Below, piece after piece: positions 33,317 through 41,728 of a stretch of DNA of 64,000 bases. The translations under genes and the position numbers were made by a program. Below the pieces are notes generated by a model. The model was given only the letters and a program-made list of their open reading frames with translations. It had not been told where the DNA came from and searched no databases. The stretch spans positions 13,831 through 77,830 of the forward strand of contig CACYTH010000002.1 in NCBI GenBank assembly GCA_902777325.1. The letters are read 5' to 3'. Source of the DNA: an uncultured Coriobacteriaceae bacterium. GTDB taxonomy: Bacteria; Actinomycetota; Coriobacteriia; Coriobacteriales; Atopobiaceae. Numbering within the stretch: the stretch's first letter is position 1; each line of letters opens with the position of its first letter.

Positions 33317-34408
33317 ATGCTCAAGGTACGCAATGCCATACTCCATGTGTTCGACTTCGAGACGGGAGGCAGCTACCTCTCCGACCGAGAGCTCGACCTC
33401 TCGGAGAGGCCCACGCGCTCCTACGTGCAGCGTCATCTCCGCAAGGTGTCGACCAGCCCCGAGAGCCACCATGGCGAGTTCTGCGAGGGCAGCGCCTTTG
33501 CCGAGAAGATCGCTGACTACTTTGCCGGACGCGAGGAGTTCGTGGCCCTCTCGCAGGACATCGGCCAGTACTTCTGGGAGGAGCTGCGCAAGAGCGACGA
33601 CCCTGGTCAGTGCGACGTGCTGGTGGCCGACTTCGAGGACACCGACGCCGTCCAGGGCAAGGCGCGCGCCGCCGGCACCGCCATCGGCGACGCACTTGCC
33701 CAGGCCATGGAGCAGGACGCCTATGACGCGCCTCCCGCAAGGCGCTTTGCCGTGATCCTGCTCCCGCGGCGCCAGGCCTTCGTCCACGACCTGCGCAGCG
33801 TCGACGGCCAGACCTCAAACGACGTGGTACGCACCGACGCGGCACTCCCCAACCCCACCCAGAAGGTGGAGTCGTACCTGCTCGTCGACGCCGACACCCT
33901 GTCAATCGACTTCAACGACCGCCCTCGCCAGATAGCGGGACGCGACAGCCTCATCATCCCCGACGGCCTGCTGCAGTGCACCACGCAGGCCTCCAGCCGC
34001 GAGGTCATCGCCAGCGTCACCAAGATCGTGGAGGACGTGGCCGAGGAGTACGGCATCACCCCCGCGCTGGCCGTGTCCGAGGCAAAGGCCTACGTGGCCG
34101 AGCGTGCGGAGATGGGCGAGGTCGTCATGCCGCAGGAGGTGGGCGAGCGCGTGTTCGAGGACGCCCCGCAGATGCGCGAGACCTACGAGCGCAAGGCGCG
34201 CGAGGAGCGCCTGCCCGAGGAGGTTCCCGTGCGCCGTGGCGCCGCAAACCGCATGACCAAGAGCCACCGCATCCGCACGGACACGGGCATCGAGATAACC
34301 TTCCCCTCCGAGCTCGCCCGCAAGCCCGAGCTGCTCGAGATCGAGCGCGAGGAGGACGGCACCATGCGCATCACCCTCAAGGGCATCGCGCACATCGAGA
34401 ACCGCTAG
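33317..34408 (+). CDS. nucleoid-associated protein (NdpA/YejK family)
   Basis: The 363-aa protein matches the NA37 group: KVRNAILHVFDFETGGSYLSDRELDL at the N-terminus, HLRKVSTSPESHHGEF, and LLPRRQAFVHDL with LVDADTLSIDFNDR in the middle. NdpA binds the nucleoid in E. coli; a physiological role is not defined. ATG 33317 is preceded by AGGTGGTG. It is encoded alone, divergent from the 3D-domain gene across 266 bp and convergent with the DUF2804 gene. The C-terminal third (about 245-363) is charged. Confidence 0.8.
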   Translation: MLKVRNAILHVFDFETGGSYLSDRELDLSERPTRSYVQRHLRKVSTSPESHHGEFCEGSAFAEKIADYFAGREEFVALSQDIGQYFWEELRKSDDPGQCDVLVADFEDTDAVQGKARAAGTAIGDALAQAMEQDAYDAPPARRFAVILLPRRQAFVHDLRSVDGQTSNDVVRTDAALPNPTQKVESYLLVDADTLSIDFNDRPRQIAGRDSLIIPDGLLQCTTQASSREVIASVTKIVEDVAEEYGITPALAVSEAKAYVAERAEMGEVVMPQEVGERVFEDAPQMRETYERKAREERLPEEVPVRRGAANRMTKSHRIRTDTGIEITFPSELARKPELLEIEREEDGTMRITLKGIAHIENR

Positions 34409-34429
34409 GTGCAGGCGCCTCGAAGGGGC

Positions 34430-35467
34430 TCAGTACCGGTTGTGCACGTGCTCCGCAAAGCCGCGTAGCTCGCTCAGCTCCAGCGTCGAGCCATCGTCGA
34501 GCCTCACGAAACCGCTGAAGGTGCCAAACACCTGGTGCTGATCGCTTATCACGATGTGCAGGATGTCGAGAAGGTCGCTGCGATCCAATGTCGGCGTGAA
34601 AATGAGGTCCAGCCGGTTCTCCTCGTCATGGACCCACCACGGCGCGAGATAGTTGAGGCTCCCATCCTCAGCTTTGGGAATGTCAAAGGTAAGACGCCCG
34701 AGCTTGTGTGCCACACCGTCCACGAAGACCATGTTCTCGCTCGCCGCAGAGGTGTCGCCAAAGCCATACCCGAGGTTGAAGCCCACCACATGGCCCGCCT
34801 GGCGGCCCTGCGCGGCGCTCCAGTACCACACGTTGTCGTAGGTCCAGACCCCGCGGCCCCAGTCGAGCAGGCCAAAGGCGTCGTCGCCAAACTCCCACAG
34901 CTGCGCGCCGTGGCAGAAGGCGCCGCGCGCCCGCATACCGATGATCTTGCGGTTATAGTAGAAGGCGCGCTCGTTCTCAGCCCAGGGCGTGGCGATGACC
35001 ATGGAGTCGCGTGGCTCCTCGTCGAGCAGCAGCTCCACCTCGAGGTCGCGTCCGGGCGTGAAGTCGCTCATCGCAAACGAGAGGCGCCTGCCCGCCGGCG
35101 TGTGCACGAAGCTCACCTTGCAGCGCTTGTTCTCCCAGCTGATGTCACCCTCATCCGAGCTCGTCGGCAGCCCCATCCGACCCATCGGCAAAACGACCAT
35201 CTCGCTCGTCGTGGTTTGGCTGGCCTGCTCGAAGTCAATCACGGCCGCAGAGACGAGCCCCGCGTAGCCGAGGTCAGAGAAGGTAAGCGCCACGGCATAG
35301 TGGTCGTCGTTGACCAGGTAGTAGTCCCAATCCTTGATTCGCCAGGCAGGAGCTGCAATACGGTCGTGCGAATAGTCGAAGGGCGGGCGCAGCGCATAGC
35401 CCGGCTCGCGCAGGTGGCCCCTCTCGTCCAGCAACGGTCCGGTTCCCTCGATCAGATGCTCGGCCAT
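34430..35467 (-). CDS. DUF2804 domain-containing protein
   Basis: The 345-aa protein carries the DUF2804 pattern: N-terminal GTGPLLDERGHLREPGYALRP, RIKDWDYYLVNDDHYAVALTFSDLGY, FYYNRKIIGMRARGAFCHG, FDWGRG-like LLDWGRGVWTYDNVWYW and C-terminal FGTFSGFVRLDDG. It is predicted to be beta-rich. No enzymatic role is assigned to this family, although it resembles lipocalin/calycin-type folds. It is monocistronic and followed by the convergent nucleoid-associated gene. No membrane segment or signal peptide is visible. Confidence 0.88.
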   Translation of the reverse strand: MAEHLIEGTGPLLDERGHLREPGYALRPPFDYSHDRIAAPAWRIKDWDYYLVNDDHYAVALTFSDLGYAGLVSAAVIDFEQASQTTTSEMVVLPMGRMGLPTSSDEGDISWENKRCKVSFVHTPAGRRLSFAMSDFTPGRDLEVELLLDEEPRDSMVIATPWAENERAFYYNRKIIGMRARGAFCHGAQLWEFGDDAFGLLDWGRGVWTYDNVWYWSAAQGRQAGHVVGFNLGYGFGDTSAASENMVFVDGVAHKLGRLTFDIPKAEDGSLNYLAPWWVHDEENRLDLIFTPTLDRSDLLDILHIVISDQHQVFGTFSGFVRLDDGSTLELSELRGFAEHVHNRY

Positions 35468-35477
35468 AGCGCCTCCT

Positions 35478-35524
35478 CAAAAAGGGACGGGCCCGGACGA
35501 GATCACAGCTCATCCGGGCCCGTC
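35478..35524 (-). terminator. intrinsic terminator of the SPFH operon
   Basis: GACGGGCCCGGA (35486-35497) pairs with TCCGGGCCCGTC (35513-35524) around a 15-nt loop; on the minus strand TTTTT follows. It lies between the small Cys protein stop and the DUF2804 start. Confidence 0.88.
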
Positions 35525-35543
35525 AGCTGGGTATTTGCGATCC

Positions 35544-35741
35544 CTACCTGCCACGATAGCGCATCATCACCTGACGCAGCTCTGCCTCTCCGTCAATGTA
35601 GGCAGCGAGCGCCTGCTCGGGGTCTTTGCCGTGGAAGATCTTGCAGAGCCCGCAGAGGTCGCAGTTGGCTATGCACTGGAAACGCTCTCGCACGTATGCC
35701 GCGCGCTCCTCGCGCGTGGACGAGCCTACGCTTGGTGCCAT
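35544..35741 (-). CDS. small cysteine-rich protein (65 aa) at the end of the SPFH operon
   Basis: I do not recognise a named family. The 65-aa product has three Cys in CIANCDLCGLCKIFHG, i.e. four Cys counting CxxxCxxCxxC, which could bind Zn2+ or an Fe-S cluster, followed by a short helical C-terminus (PEQALAAYIDGEAELRQVMM). ATG 35741 has a strong ribosome binding site (GGGGAGGAG), and the gene begins 4 bp after the ribbon-helix-helix gene stop and ends before a terminator. The frame upstream of 35741 overlaps that neighbour and is discarded. Confidence 0.65.
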   Translation of the reverse strand: MAPSVGSSTREERAAYVRERFQCIANCDLCGLCKIFHGKDPEQALAAYIDGEAELRQVMMRYRGR

Positions 35742-35745
35742 GGCC

Positions 35746-35934
35746 TCACTCCTCCCCCCTTGGCTTCTGCGCGCGGTCACCTTGCGCGGGAAGCCGTCCC
35801 GCTCGACGCAGCGCATCCCGCAAGATCCATTCCACCTGCCCGTTTGCGCTGCGCATCTCGTCGGCAGCCCACCTCTCGATGGCCTCCCAGACCGATGGGT
35901 CTATGCGGAGCGGATACTGCTTGCGCTTAGCCAC
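35746..35934 (-). CDS. Arc-like ribbon-helix-helix DNA-binding protein
   Basis: The 62-aa protein fits the Arc/MetJ ribbon-helix-helix fold: a beta strand KRKQYPLRID, helix A VWEAIERWAADEMR and helix B NGQVEWILRDALRRAG. The start is GTG 35934, 10 bp after the SPFH gene stop. SPFH genes followed by this type of small Arc protein are a recurring arrangement. It could autoregulate the operon by binding the palindrome GTGATATCAC at 37023-37032. It has a short charged C-terminal tail. No toxin partner is adjacent. Confidence 0.8.
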   Translation of the reverse strand: MAKRKQYPLRIDPSVWEAIERWAADEMRSANGQVEWILRDALRRAGRLPAQGDRAQKPRGEE

Positions 35935-35944
35935 GGTACGCCGC

Positions 35945-36940
35945 CTAGTTGTAGAGGGTGCCGGTGTTGACTACGGGCTGCGCCTCGCTCTCACCGCACA
36001 GCACCACCATGAGGTTGGTTGCCATCGCGGCCTTGCGCTCATCATCGAGCTCGATGTTGCCACCCTGGCTCAGCTGGTCGACGGCCATCTCGACCATACC
36101 AACCGCACCCTCGACGATCTTCTTGCGGGCGGCGATGATGGCCTCCGCCTGCTGACGGCGCAGCATCGCCTGGGCGATCTCTGGAGCGTAAGCCAGATGG
36201 GTGAGGCGTGCATCGATCACGTCGACGCCGGCGACCTCGAGGCGACGGTCAAGCTCGATGCGCAGGGCCTCGGAGACCTCCTCGATGTTGGTACGCAGCG
36301 TGATGGCGCTGGCCAGCGTGTCGTCGTCCTCCATGTGGTCGTAGGCGTAGATGCTGGCCACGTGGCGCAGGGCCGTCTCGGTCACGGTATAGACGAAGCT
36401 CTCGTAATCGTCCACGTCAAACACGGCCTTGGCGGTGTCCACGACGCGCCAGACCACGACCGTGGCAATCTCGATGGGGTTGCCCATCTTGTCGTTGACC
36501 TTGATGCGCTCGCCGTTGTAGGTGCGGGCACGCGTGCTGATCTTGGAGCTGTGCTGGTGGCCGCGCGACTTGAGCGCTGAGGCCTTGTCCGTGGTGGCGA
36601 CCTCGTCCACCGAGAGAACCTGCTGGCTCGATGCGCCCAGGTCGCGGGAATAGAAGGGATTGGCCCAGCGGAGGCCCTCGTCACGGACGGTCCCCACGTA
36701 CTTGCCAAAGAGCACGCAAACGCGCGCCTGGCCCGGCTGCAGGGTAAAGAACCCGCAGGTGGCGATAATGGTCGCCGTGAGAAGCAGCGTGAAGAAGATG
36801 ATCGCGAGCACCGCGGCAAACCCGCTGTCGGCAACTATCAGGCTCACGATAAACCCGATGATACTCACCAGATACCCCAGAACGACCACGCCAAGCATGA
36901 ACCAACCACTTGCAGCATGTGCATTCTTCTCGACACTCAT
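35945..36940 (-). CDS. SPFH/Band 7 domain membrane protein
   Basis: The 331-aa protein has two N-terminal hydrophobic segments (about 12-35 GWFMLGVVVLGYLVSIIGF and 42-62 AVLAIIFFTLLLTATIIAT), then a stomatin/prohibitin SPFH domain (about 70-260) with LQPGQARVCVLFGKYVGTV and RLEVAGVDVIDARLTHLAYAPEIAQAML. The C-terminus is an amphipathic helix ending NTGTLYN. SPFH proteins assemble in membrane microdomains and scaffold proteases or transporters. ATG 36940 follows AAAGGAA; the frame to 37090 covers the promoter and is not coding. It is the first gene of a three-gene operon. Confidence 0.88.
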   Translation of the reverse strand: MSVEKNAHAASGWFMLGVVVLGYLVSIIGFIVSLIVADSGFAAVLAIIFFTLLLTATIIATCGFFTLQPGQARVCVLFGKYVGTVRDEGLRWANPFYSRDLGASSQQVLSVDEVATTDKASALKSRGHQHSSKISTRARTYNGERIKVNDKMGNPIEIATVVVWRVVDTAKAVFDVDDYESFVYTVTETALRHVASIYAYDHMEDDDTLASAITLRTNIEEVSEALRIELDRRLEVAGVDVIDARLTHLAYAPEIAQAMLRRQQAEAIIAARKKIVEGAVGMVEMAVDQLSQGGNIELDDERKAAMATNLMVVLCGESEAQPVVNTGTLYN

Positions 36941-37019
36941 CGTACGTTCCTTTCGTGGCGGAGGGCTGCCCTCCCCTGTGGAGGCGCTACCCCCGTAGCA
37001 GCTCCCTGCTGCTGAACTC

Positions 37020-37048
37020 ATTGTGATATCACTTTGGTTTCTTGTCAA
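37020..37048 (-). promoter_or_regulatory. SPFH operon promoter with palindromic operator
   Basis: A consensus -35 TTGACA reads on the minus strand at 37048-37043; with 17-bp spacing the -10 would be CACAAT (37025-37020). The perfect 10-bp palindrome GTGATATCAC (37023-37032) overlaps the spacer and -10, the expected site for a repressor such as the ribbon-helix-helix product of this operon. Confidence 0.55.
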
Positions 37049-37090
37049 GAGAATTCGATCTTGGTTCAGGCGGCAAGTCACCAAAGACAA

Positions 37091-37117
37091 GGGGCAGCCC
37101 CAACAGGAGACTGCCCC
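37091..37117 (-). terminator. intrinsic terminator of the amino-acid ABC operon
   Basis: GGGGCAG (37091-37097) pairs with CTGCCCC (37111-37117) around 13 nt; the minus strand continues CTTGTCTTT. It lies 27 bp after the ATPase stop. Confidence 0.75.
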
Positions 37118-37143
37118 AGAACACGCGAGATATGAGAGGGTGC

Positions 37144-37881
37144 CTACGACGCCTCGAGCACCGCCTTGAGGAATCCCTTCAGACGATCGCTCTTGGGGGC
37201 ACCAAAGACCTGGTCGGGCGTACCCTCCTCGGCGATGACGCCGCCGTCGATGAACAGGACGCGGTCTGCCACCTGGCGCGCGAAACCCATCTCGTGGGTC
37301 ACGACGACCATCGTCATGCCCTCGATGGCCAGCTTCTTCATGACGTCGAGCACCTCGCCGACCATCTCGGGGTCGAGCGCCGAGGTCGGTTCGTCAAAGA
37401 GCATCAGTCCGGGCTTCATGGCCAGCGCACGGGCGATGGCCACGCGCTGCTTCTGGCCACCGGAGAGGCTGCGCGGCATCGCGTCGGCCTTGTCGCCCAA
37501 CCCCACGCGAGTTAGCAACTCATGCGCCGTAGCCTCCGCGGTGGGCCTGTCCATCTTCTTGCGCAGAATGGGGGCGATGGTGATGTTGTCGAGCACGGAG
37601 AGGTGCGGGAACAGGTTGAACTGCTGGAACACCATGCCTACGTCCTCGCGCAGCTCGTCGATGTTCTTGGCATTCTCGTCCATCAGGTGGCCGTCCACCT
37701 TGATGGTGCCGGACGTGGGCTGCTCGAGGCAGTTGATGCAACGCAGGAAGGTCGACTTGCCCGACCCGGACGGACCGATCACGCACACGACCTCGCCCGT
37801 CTCGATGTCGCAATCGATGCCCTTGAGAATCTCCTTCTCGCCGAACGACTTATGAAGGTCGCGAATCTCCACCTTAATCAA
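37144..37881 (-). CDS. polar amino-acid ABC transporter ATP-binding protein
   Basis: The 245-aa GlnQ/HisP-type ATPase energises amino-acid import. Walker A is [10 protein letters not shown]-loop [14 protein letters not shown], signature [15 protein letters not shown], Walker [15 protein letters not shown], and H-loop VTHEMGFAR. The proposed start is TTG 37881, giving [18 protein letters not shown] after AAGGTG; GTG 37872 is an alternative. The TTG start overlaps the permease stop by 8 bp. It is the last gene of a binding protein-permease-ATPase operon. Confidence 0.92.
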   Translation of the reverse strand: MIKVEIRDLHKSFGEKEILKGIDCDIETGEVVCVIGPSGSGKSTFLRCINCLEQPTSGTIKVDGHLMDENAKNIDELREDVGMVFQQFNLFPHLSVLDNITIAPILRKKMDRPTAEATAHELLTRVGLGDKADAMPRSLSGGQKQRVAIARALAMKPGLMLFDEPTSALDPEMVGEVLDVMKKLAIEGMTMVVVTHEMGFARQVADRVLFIDGGVIAEEGTPDQVFGAPKSDRLKGFLKAVLEAS

Positions 37882-38527
37882 GGGACACCTTCCTCTCCAC
37901 AATGCGTGCCAGAACGGTCAGAAGATAGATGACGATGAAGTACAGGATGCCGACCATGATCCACACCTCGAAGGAGCGGAAGGTGCGCGCGATGATCTGC
38001 GAGCCCATCTTGGTGAGCTCGGCCAGGCCCAGCACCGAGATGATGGACGTGTCCTTGATGGTGATGCACCACTGGTTGACCACTGACGGAATGCAGATGC
38101 GAATCGCCTGGGGGATGACGATGCGCCACGTAGTCTGGCTCTTCGAGAGACCGAGGCTGCGCGCCGCCTCGGTCTGGCCGGGATCCACGGCCTGGATGCC
38201 GCCGCGGAAGATCTCGGACATGTAGCCGCCCGCGTTGAGCGAGAGCGCGATGACGCCTGCGGTGAAGGCAGTCATGCGAATGCCCAGCACGCCCGTGAGG
38301 CCGAAATAGATGAAGTAGCCCTGCACGAGCAGCGGCGTACCGCGGATGATGGCGACGAACGTGCGGTTGATCGCACGGAAGAGGGGGACGCTGGACATCC
38401 CCATCAGCGAGGCAACGATGCCTATGACCATGGCGATGGCGAGCGACACAAAGGACAGCTCAAGCGTCAGCCGCATGCCCATCAAAAACAGCGGCATCGA
38501 CTGCGCTAACAGTTCAAAGAATCCCAT
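37874..38527 (-). CDS. polar amino-acid ABC transporter permease
   Basis: The 217-aa inner-membrane protein has about five transmembrane segments and the HisM/GlnP signatures: [21 protein letters not shown], a membrane region [17 protein letters not shown], and the EAA loop [22 protein letters not shown] that docks the ATPase. It probably forms a homodimer, since only one permease gene is present. ATG 38527 follows AAGGGAACTGCACCC; the longer frame upstream covers the hairpin at 38614-38642. Confidence 0.92.
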   Translation of the reverse strand: MGFFELLAQSMPLFLMGMRLTLELSFVSLAIAMVIGIVASLMGMSSVPLFRAINRTFVAIIRGTPLLVQGYFIYFGLTGVLGIRMTAFTAGVIALSLNAGGYMSEIFRGGIQAVDPGQTEAARSLGLSKSQTTWRIVIPQAIRICIPSVVNQWCITIKDTSIISVLGLAELTKMGSQIIARTFRSFEVWIMVGILYFIVIYLLTVLARIVERKVSLD

Positions 38528-38613
38528 GGGTGCAGTTCCCTTCTTCTGGCAACCCAACAAAGCGTGCCCGACGACCCTTGACACACGGCATAGCGGCATC
38601 TTGGCACATAGAG

Positions 38614-38642
38614 GACCCTCTCCGCGCTATGCGGAGAGGGTC
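38614..38642 (-). promoter_or_regulatory. intercistronic hairpin between binding-protein and permease genes
   Basis: GACCCTCTCCGC and GCGGAGAGGGTC pair perfectly (12 bp) around GCTAT. No T-run follows on the minus strand, so it more likely stabilises the upstream message or attenuates than terminates fully. This favours high binding-protein output relative to the permease and ATPase. Confidence 0.7.
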
Positions 38643-38667
38643 TACGGAACACGTTGACTAAGGCATT

Positions 38668-39468
38668 TTAGCCGAGATACGTGGCAACGATCTCGTCATA
38701 CTTGCCGTTTGCCCTGATGTTGGCAAGACCCTTGTTGAACTTGTCGAGCAGCTCGGCGTTGCCGTCCTTGACGATAGCGAAACCGTACGGGGTGGCGAAC
38801 TCGTCGGCATTCTCGCCGATGAGCTTGAAGTCGACGCCCTCGGCGCCGTCAGAGGTCGCAAACTGCTGGATGGCGAAGCTCATGACGGGCGTGTCCTCGA
38901 AGCAGCAGGCGGAGTTGCCAGCGGAGACGTCCTGGTACATGGTGGCGGAGTCATCGAAGGTGACCGTCTCGAAGCCATACTGGCTCGCGATGCTCTCAGC
39001 CCACAGCGAGCTCTGGGTGCCGTTCTTGACGGCGACCTTCTGGTCCTTGAGGTCGTCGAGCGAGGCGATCTCGCTGGAGGCAAGTGCGGCGGCGCAGACG
39101 GTGGAGTCATAGTAGGGATCGGAGAAGTCGAAGATCTCGGCGCGCTCCTCGGTGATGGACATGCCGGCGATGACGCCGTCAGCCTGGCCGGTCTTTACGT
39201 ACTCGAGTGCGGTCTGGAAGCCCACGGAATCCATGGTGTACTCAAAGCCCTGGTCCTCGGCGATGGCAGCAAAGAGGTCCATGTCGATGCCGACCATCTT
39301 GCCGCTGGCATCTGCAAACTCAAAGGGAGCAAACAGAGTGTCGGTGACGATCTTGTAGCTTGTGCTTCCACCTGCAGCGCCACTATTGCCGCAAGCCGCG
39401 AGTCCCATGGACGCAACGGAGCCCAAACCGAGCATGAGAGCCTGACGACGACTGAGCATTACGGACAT
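38668..39468 (-). CDS. amino-acid ABC transporter substrate-binding lipoprotein
   Basis: The 266-aa family 3 solute-binding protein starts with a signal peptide ending in the lipobox LAAC (Cys about 25), so it is membrane-anchored. The n-region SRRQALML has a twin-arginine, which hints at Tat export. The mature domain shows FAPFEFADASGKMVGIDMDLFAAIAE, GQADGVIAGMSITEERAEIFDFSDPYYDS and KVAVKNGTQSSLWAE, typical of polar amino-acid or cystine binding. GAGGAGGAACATC precedes ATG 39468. First gene of the operon. Confidence 0.92.
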   Translation of the reverse strand: MSVMLSRRQALMLGLGSVASMGLAACGNSGAAGGSTSYKIVTDTLFAPFEFADASGKMVGIDMDLFAAIAEDQGFEYTMDSVGFQTALEYVKTGQADGVIAGMSITEERAEIFDFSDPYYDSTVCAAALASSEIASLDDLKDQKVAVKNGTQSSLWAESIASQYGFETVTFDDSATMYQDVSAGNSACCFEDTPVMSFAIQQFATSDGAEGVDFKLIGENADEFATPYGFAIVKDGNAELLDKFNKGLANIRANGKYDEIVATYLG

Positions 39469-39558
39469 GATGTTCCTCCTCTTAAACAAGAAGTCTTCGC
39501 TCCCCACCAAGAGCATTGTCTATGAAATCATTTTCACACTAATGTGTCGCGCCAACCA

Positions 39559-39564
39559 ATTATA
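39559..39564 (-). promoter_or_regulatory. candidate -10 of the amino-acid ABC operon
   Basis: A TATAAT hexamer reads on the minus strand at 39564-39559, about 90 bp before the binding-protein start, in an AT-rich gap unlike its surroundings. The -35 is not convincing. A palindrome GGTTAACC is at 39572-39579. Confidence 0.4.
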
Positions 39565-39647
39565 AGCAGACGGTTAACCAGCCTGTTACTTTACATTTGA
39601 ACAGTAAATAGGGCAAATATGCATTCACTTTATTGGAGGAGGACTCG

Positions 39648-39711
39648 CCGCGAAAAGGACAAGGGACTCCGCCCGGATTGTCGTCTTCCGCCCTGATTGT
39701 CCTTTTCGCGG
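39648..39711. repeat. long inverted repeat with internal direct repeats downstream of glgB
   Basis: A perfect 15-bp inverted repeat (CCGCGAAAAGGACAA at 39648-39662 and its complement at 39697-39711) encloses a 34-nt loop. Inside are two 15-bp direct repeats TCCGCCC[G/T]GATTGTC at 39668-39682 and 39687-39701 (14 of 15 identical, 19-bp period). It begins 9 bp beyond the glgB stop but lacks a terminator T-run on the minus strand. It may be a terminator-like or small mobile repeat. Confidence 0.75.
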
Positions 39712-39720
39712 ATGGCGAGC

Positions 39721-41592
39721 CTACTTCTTGGGCTCCTCGGTAGGCTCGTCCTCCTCAGTCCGCTCCTCCTCGTCGGCTGCCTGCGGCTCGTACACCTTGA
39801 GCAGCACGCCCGAGAAGGCCGGCATGCTGATGGTCAGCTTGCCGTCCACAAAGCCCATGCGCTCGCCGCCGGGCGTGGTGGCGCCGTTGAAGCGGTCCCA
39901 ATCGGTGTTGAGCAGCACCTCGCAGGCAGCCGCGCCAGGAATCTCGAGCTCGTAGCCCTCCTGCAGCTCGCCGCCCATGTTGAGCACGGCCACCAGTCTC
40001 TCGCCGGCGTTCTTGCGCTCGATGGCATAGAGGCACCTCTGCTCCTGGTGGCAGTCGAGCCACGAGAACCCGGGGCCGTAGTAGTCCCACTCGCTCAGCG
40101 CGCCATGGTCGAGGTAGAGCGCAGAGAGCTCGGCCATGTAATGGGCAAAGGCGTCGTGGATCGGGTAGTCGAGCATGCTCCAGTCCTGCTCGCGACGCTC
40201 GTCCCACTCGCGCATCTGCCCAAACTCACCGCCCATGAAGTTGAGCTTCTTGCCAGGATGCACATACATGTACAGGTAGAAGACGCGCGCCTGCGGGAAC
40301 TTGTCCCAGTAGTCGCCGTACATCTTGTTGAGCACCGTGGCCTTGCCGTGCACGTTCTCGTCGTGCGACAGCGGCAGCAGATAGCGCTCGTTGGGGAAGT
40401 ACATCATCGAGAAGGTCAGCTTGTGGTAGTTGTCCCGGCGCTCGTCAGGGGTCTTCTTGAAGAAGTCGAGCGTGTCGTTCATCCAGCCCATGTCCCACTT
40501 GTAGTCGAAGCCCAGGCCGCCCTCCTCCGGGGCCTTGGTGGTGCCGGGATAGTCTGTCGAGTCCTCCGCGGCAAGGATGCAGCCGGGGTGCATGAGCTTG
40601 AGGCCGCCATTCATGCGGGTGACGAAGGCGACGTTCTCGTTGTTGACGCCGCGCGCCGGGTCGCCCATCCAGTAGATGATGCGGCTGATAGCGTCCATCC
40701 TGAGGCCGTCAAAGTGATAGGCGTCCATCCAGTAGTTGGCGCACGACTGCATGAAGCTGCAGCTCTCGCCACGTGAGTACATGAAGTTGCAGCTGCCCCA
40801 CTCGGAGACGCCCACGTCGGTGTTGGGATACTCAAAGAGCGCCGTGCCGTCAAAGTTGCGCAGGCCCCAGTCGTCCAGCGCAAAGTGCACGGGAACGAAG
40901 TCGAGAATGGCGCCGATGCCGGCCTGGTGGAGCTTGTCGATGAGCTCCATCAGCTGCTTGGCCGTGCCATAGCGGCTGGTAGGCGCAAAGAACCCCGTGC
41001 CCTGGTAGCCCCAGGAGGCGTCATCGGGATACTCGGCGATCGGCATGAACTCCACGTAGTTGTAGCCGGCCTTGGTGAGGTAGTCGATGAGCGGCTCGGC
41101 GAGCTCGTCGTAGGTGTACCACAGGCTCGGGTCGTCGGCAGGCTCGGTGGCCGCCTCGCCATCCTTCTTGTGCCAGCTGCCCAGGTGCATCTCGTAGATG
41201 TTGAGCGGCTCGCCGATCCGCGGAGTGCGCCTGGCCAGCCAGTCGCCGTCGTGCCACTCATAGCCCGTGATGTCGCGCACGACGGAGCGGTGGTTGGGCC
41301 TGAGCTCAGAGCCGAAGGCGTAGGGGTCGATGTGGTCCTGATACCCTCCGCCCGGCAGGTAGACACGCAGCTCATAGGGGTCGCCGTCGATGAGGTCGGG
41401 CACCCAGCCCTCCCAGAAGTTGCCGTCGTGGATGCGCCTCATCTCGGTCTCGAAGCCGTCGTGATGCACGATGGTCATGCCGACGGCAGCCGGTGCAAAC
41501 GCGCGGACCACCGTGCCCTCGGCTACGGTATGGGCCCCCAAATACTCGTGCGCGTCGAAGATCTGGCCTGCGTAGAACCCCTGAATGTCCAT
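39721..41592 (-). CDS. glgB: 1,4-alpha-glucan branching enzyme
   Basis: GlgB introduces alpha-1,6 branches into glycogen. The 623-aa protein has an N-terminal CBM48 (about 10-110: RAFAPAAVGMTIVHHDGFETEMRRI), the GH13 barrel with YVEFMPIAEYP, nucleophile Asp in FDGLRMDAIS, acid/base Glu in ILAAEDSTDYPG and transition-state Asp in LSHDENVHGK, and a C-terminal beta domain. It lacks the longer N1 domain of E. coli GlgB. The acidic tail (EEERTEEDEPTEEPKK) is unusual. No other glg gene is in the window. Confidence 0.93.
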   Translation of the reverse strand: MDIQGFYAGQIFDAHEYLGAHTVAEGTVVRAFAPAAVGMTIVHHDGFETEMRRIHDGNFWEGWVPDLIDGDPYELRVYLPGGGYQDHIDPYAFGSELRPNHRSVVRDITGYEWHDGDWLARRTPRIGEPLNIYEMHLGSWHKKDGEAATEPADDPSLWYTYDELAEPLIDYLTKAGYNYVEFMPIAEYPDDASWGYQGTGFFAPTSRYGTAKQLMELIDKLHQAGIGAILDFVPVHFALDDWGLRNFDGTALFEYPNTDVGVSEWGSCNFMYSRGESCSFMQSCANYWMDAYHFDGLRMDAISRIIYWMGDPARGVNNENVAFVTRMNGGLKLMHPGCILAAEDSTDYPGTTKAPEEGGLGFDYKWDMGWMNDTLDFFKKTPDERRDNYHKLTFSMMYFPNERYLLPLSHDENVHGKATVLNKMYGDYWDKFPQARVFYLYMYVHPGKKLNFMGGEFGQMREWDERREQDWSMLDYPIHDAFAHYMAELSALYLDHGALSEWDYYGPGFSWLDCHQEQRCLYAIERKNAGERLVAVLNMGGELQEGYELEIPGAAACEVLLNTDWDRFNGATTPGGERMGFVDGKLTISMPAFSGVLLKVYEPQAADEEERTEEDEPTEEPKK

Positions 41593-41644
41593 ATGCGACT
41601 CCTAGCGTCACCGTCTGCCGACAGGCAGTGCTGCCAAAAAGTGA

Positions 41645-41673
41645 ACTATATTTAATTTTATGGACCCACAAAA
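41645..41673 (-). promoter_or_regulatory. candidate glgB promoter
   Basis: On the minus strand TATAGT (41650-41645) lies 17 bp after TTTTGT (41673-41668) in an AT-rich stretch about 53 bp before the glgB ATG at 41592. A moderate match only. Confidence 0.4.
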
Positions 41674-41728
41674 GGCATGGCAACGCCATTAGGCCAAACC
41701 TACGAGAAACGCCGTTAGCGCAGGTGCA

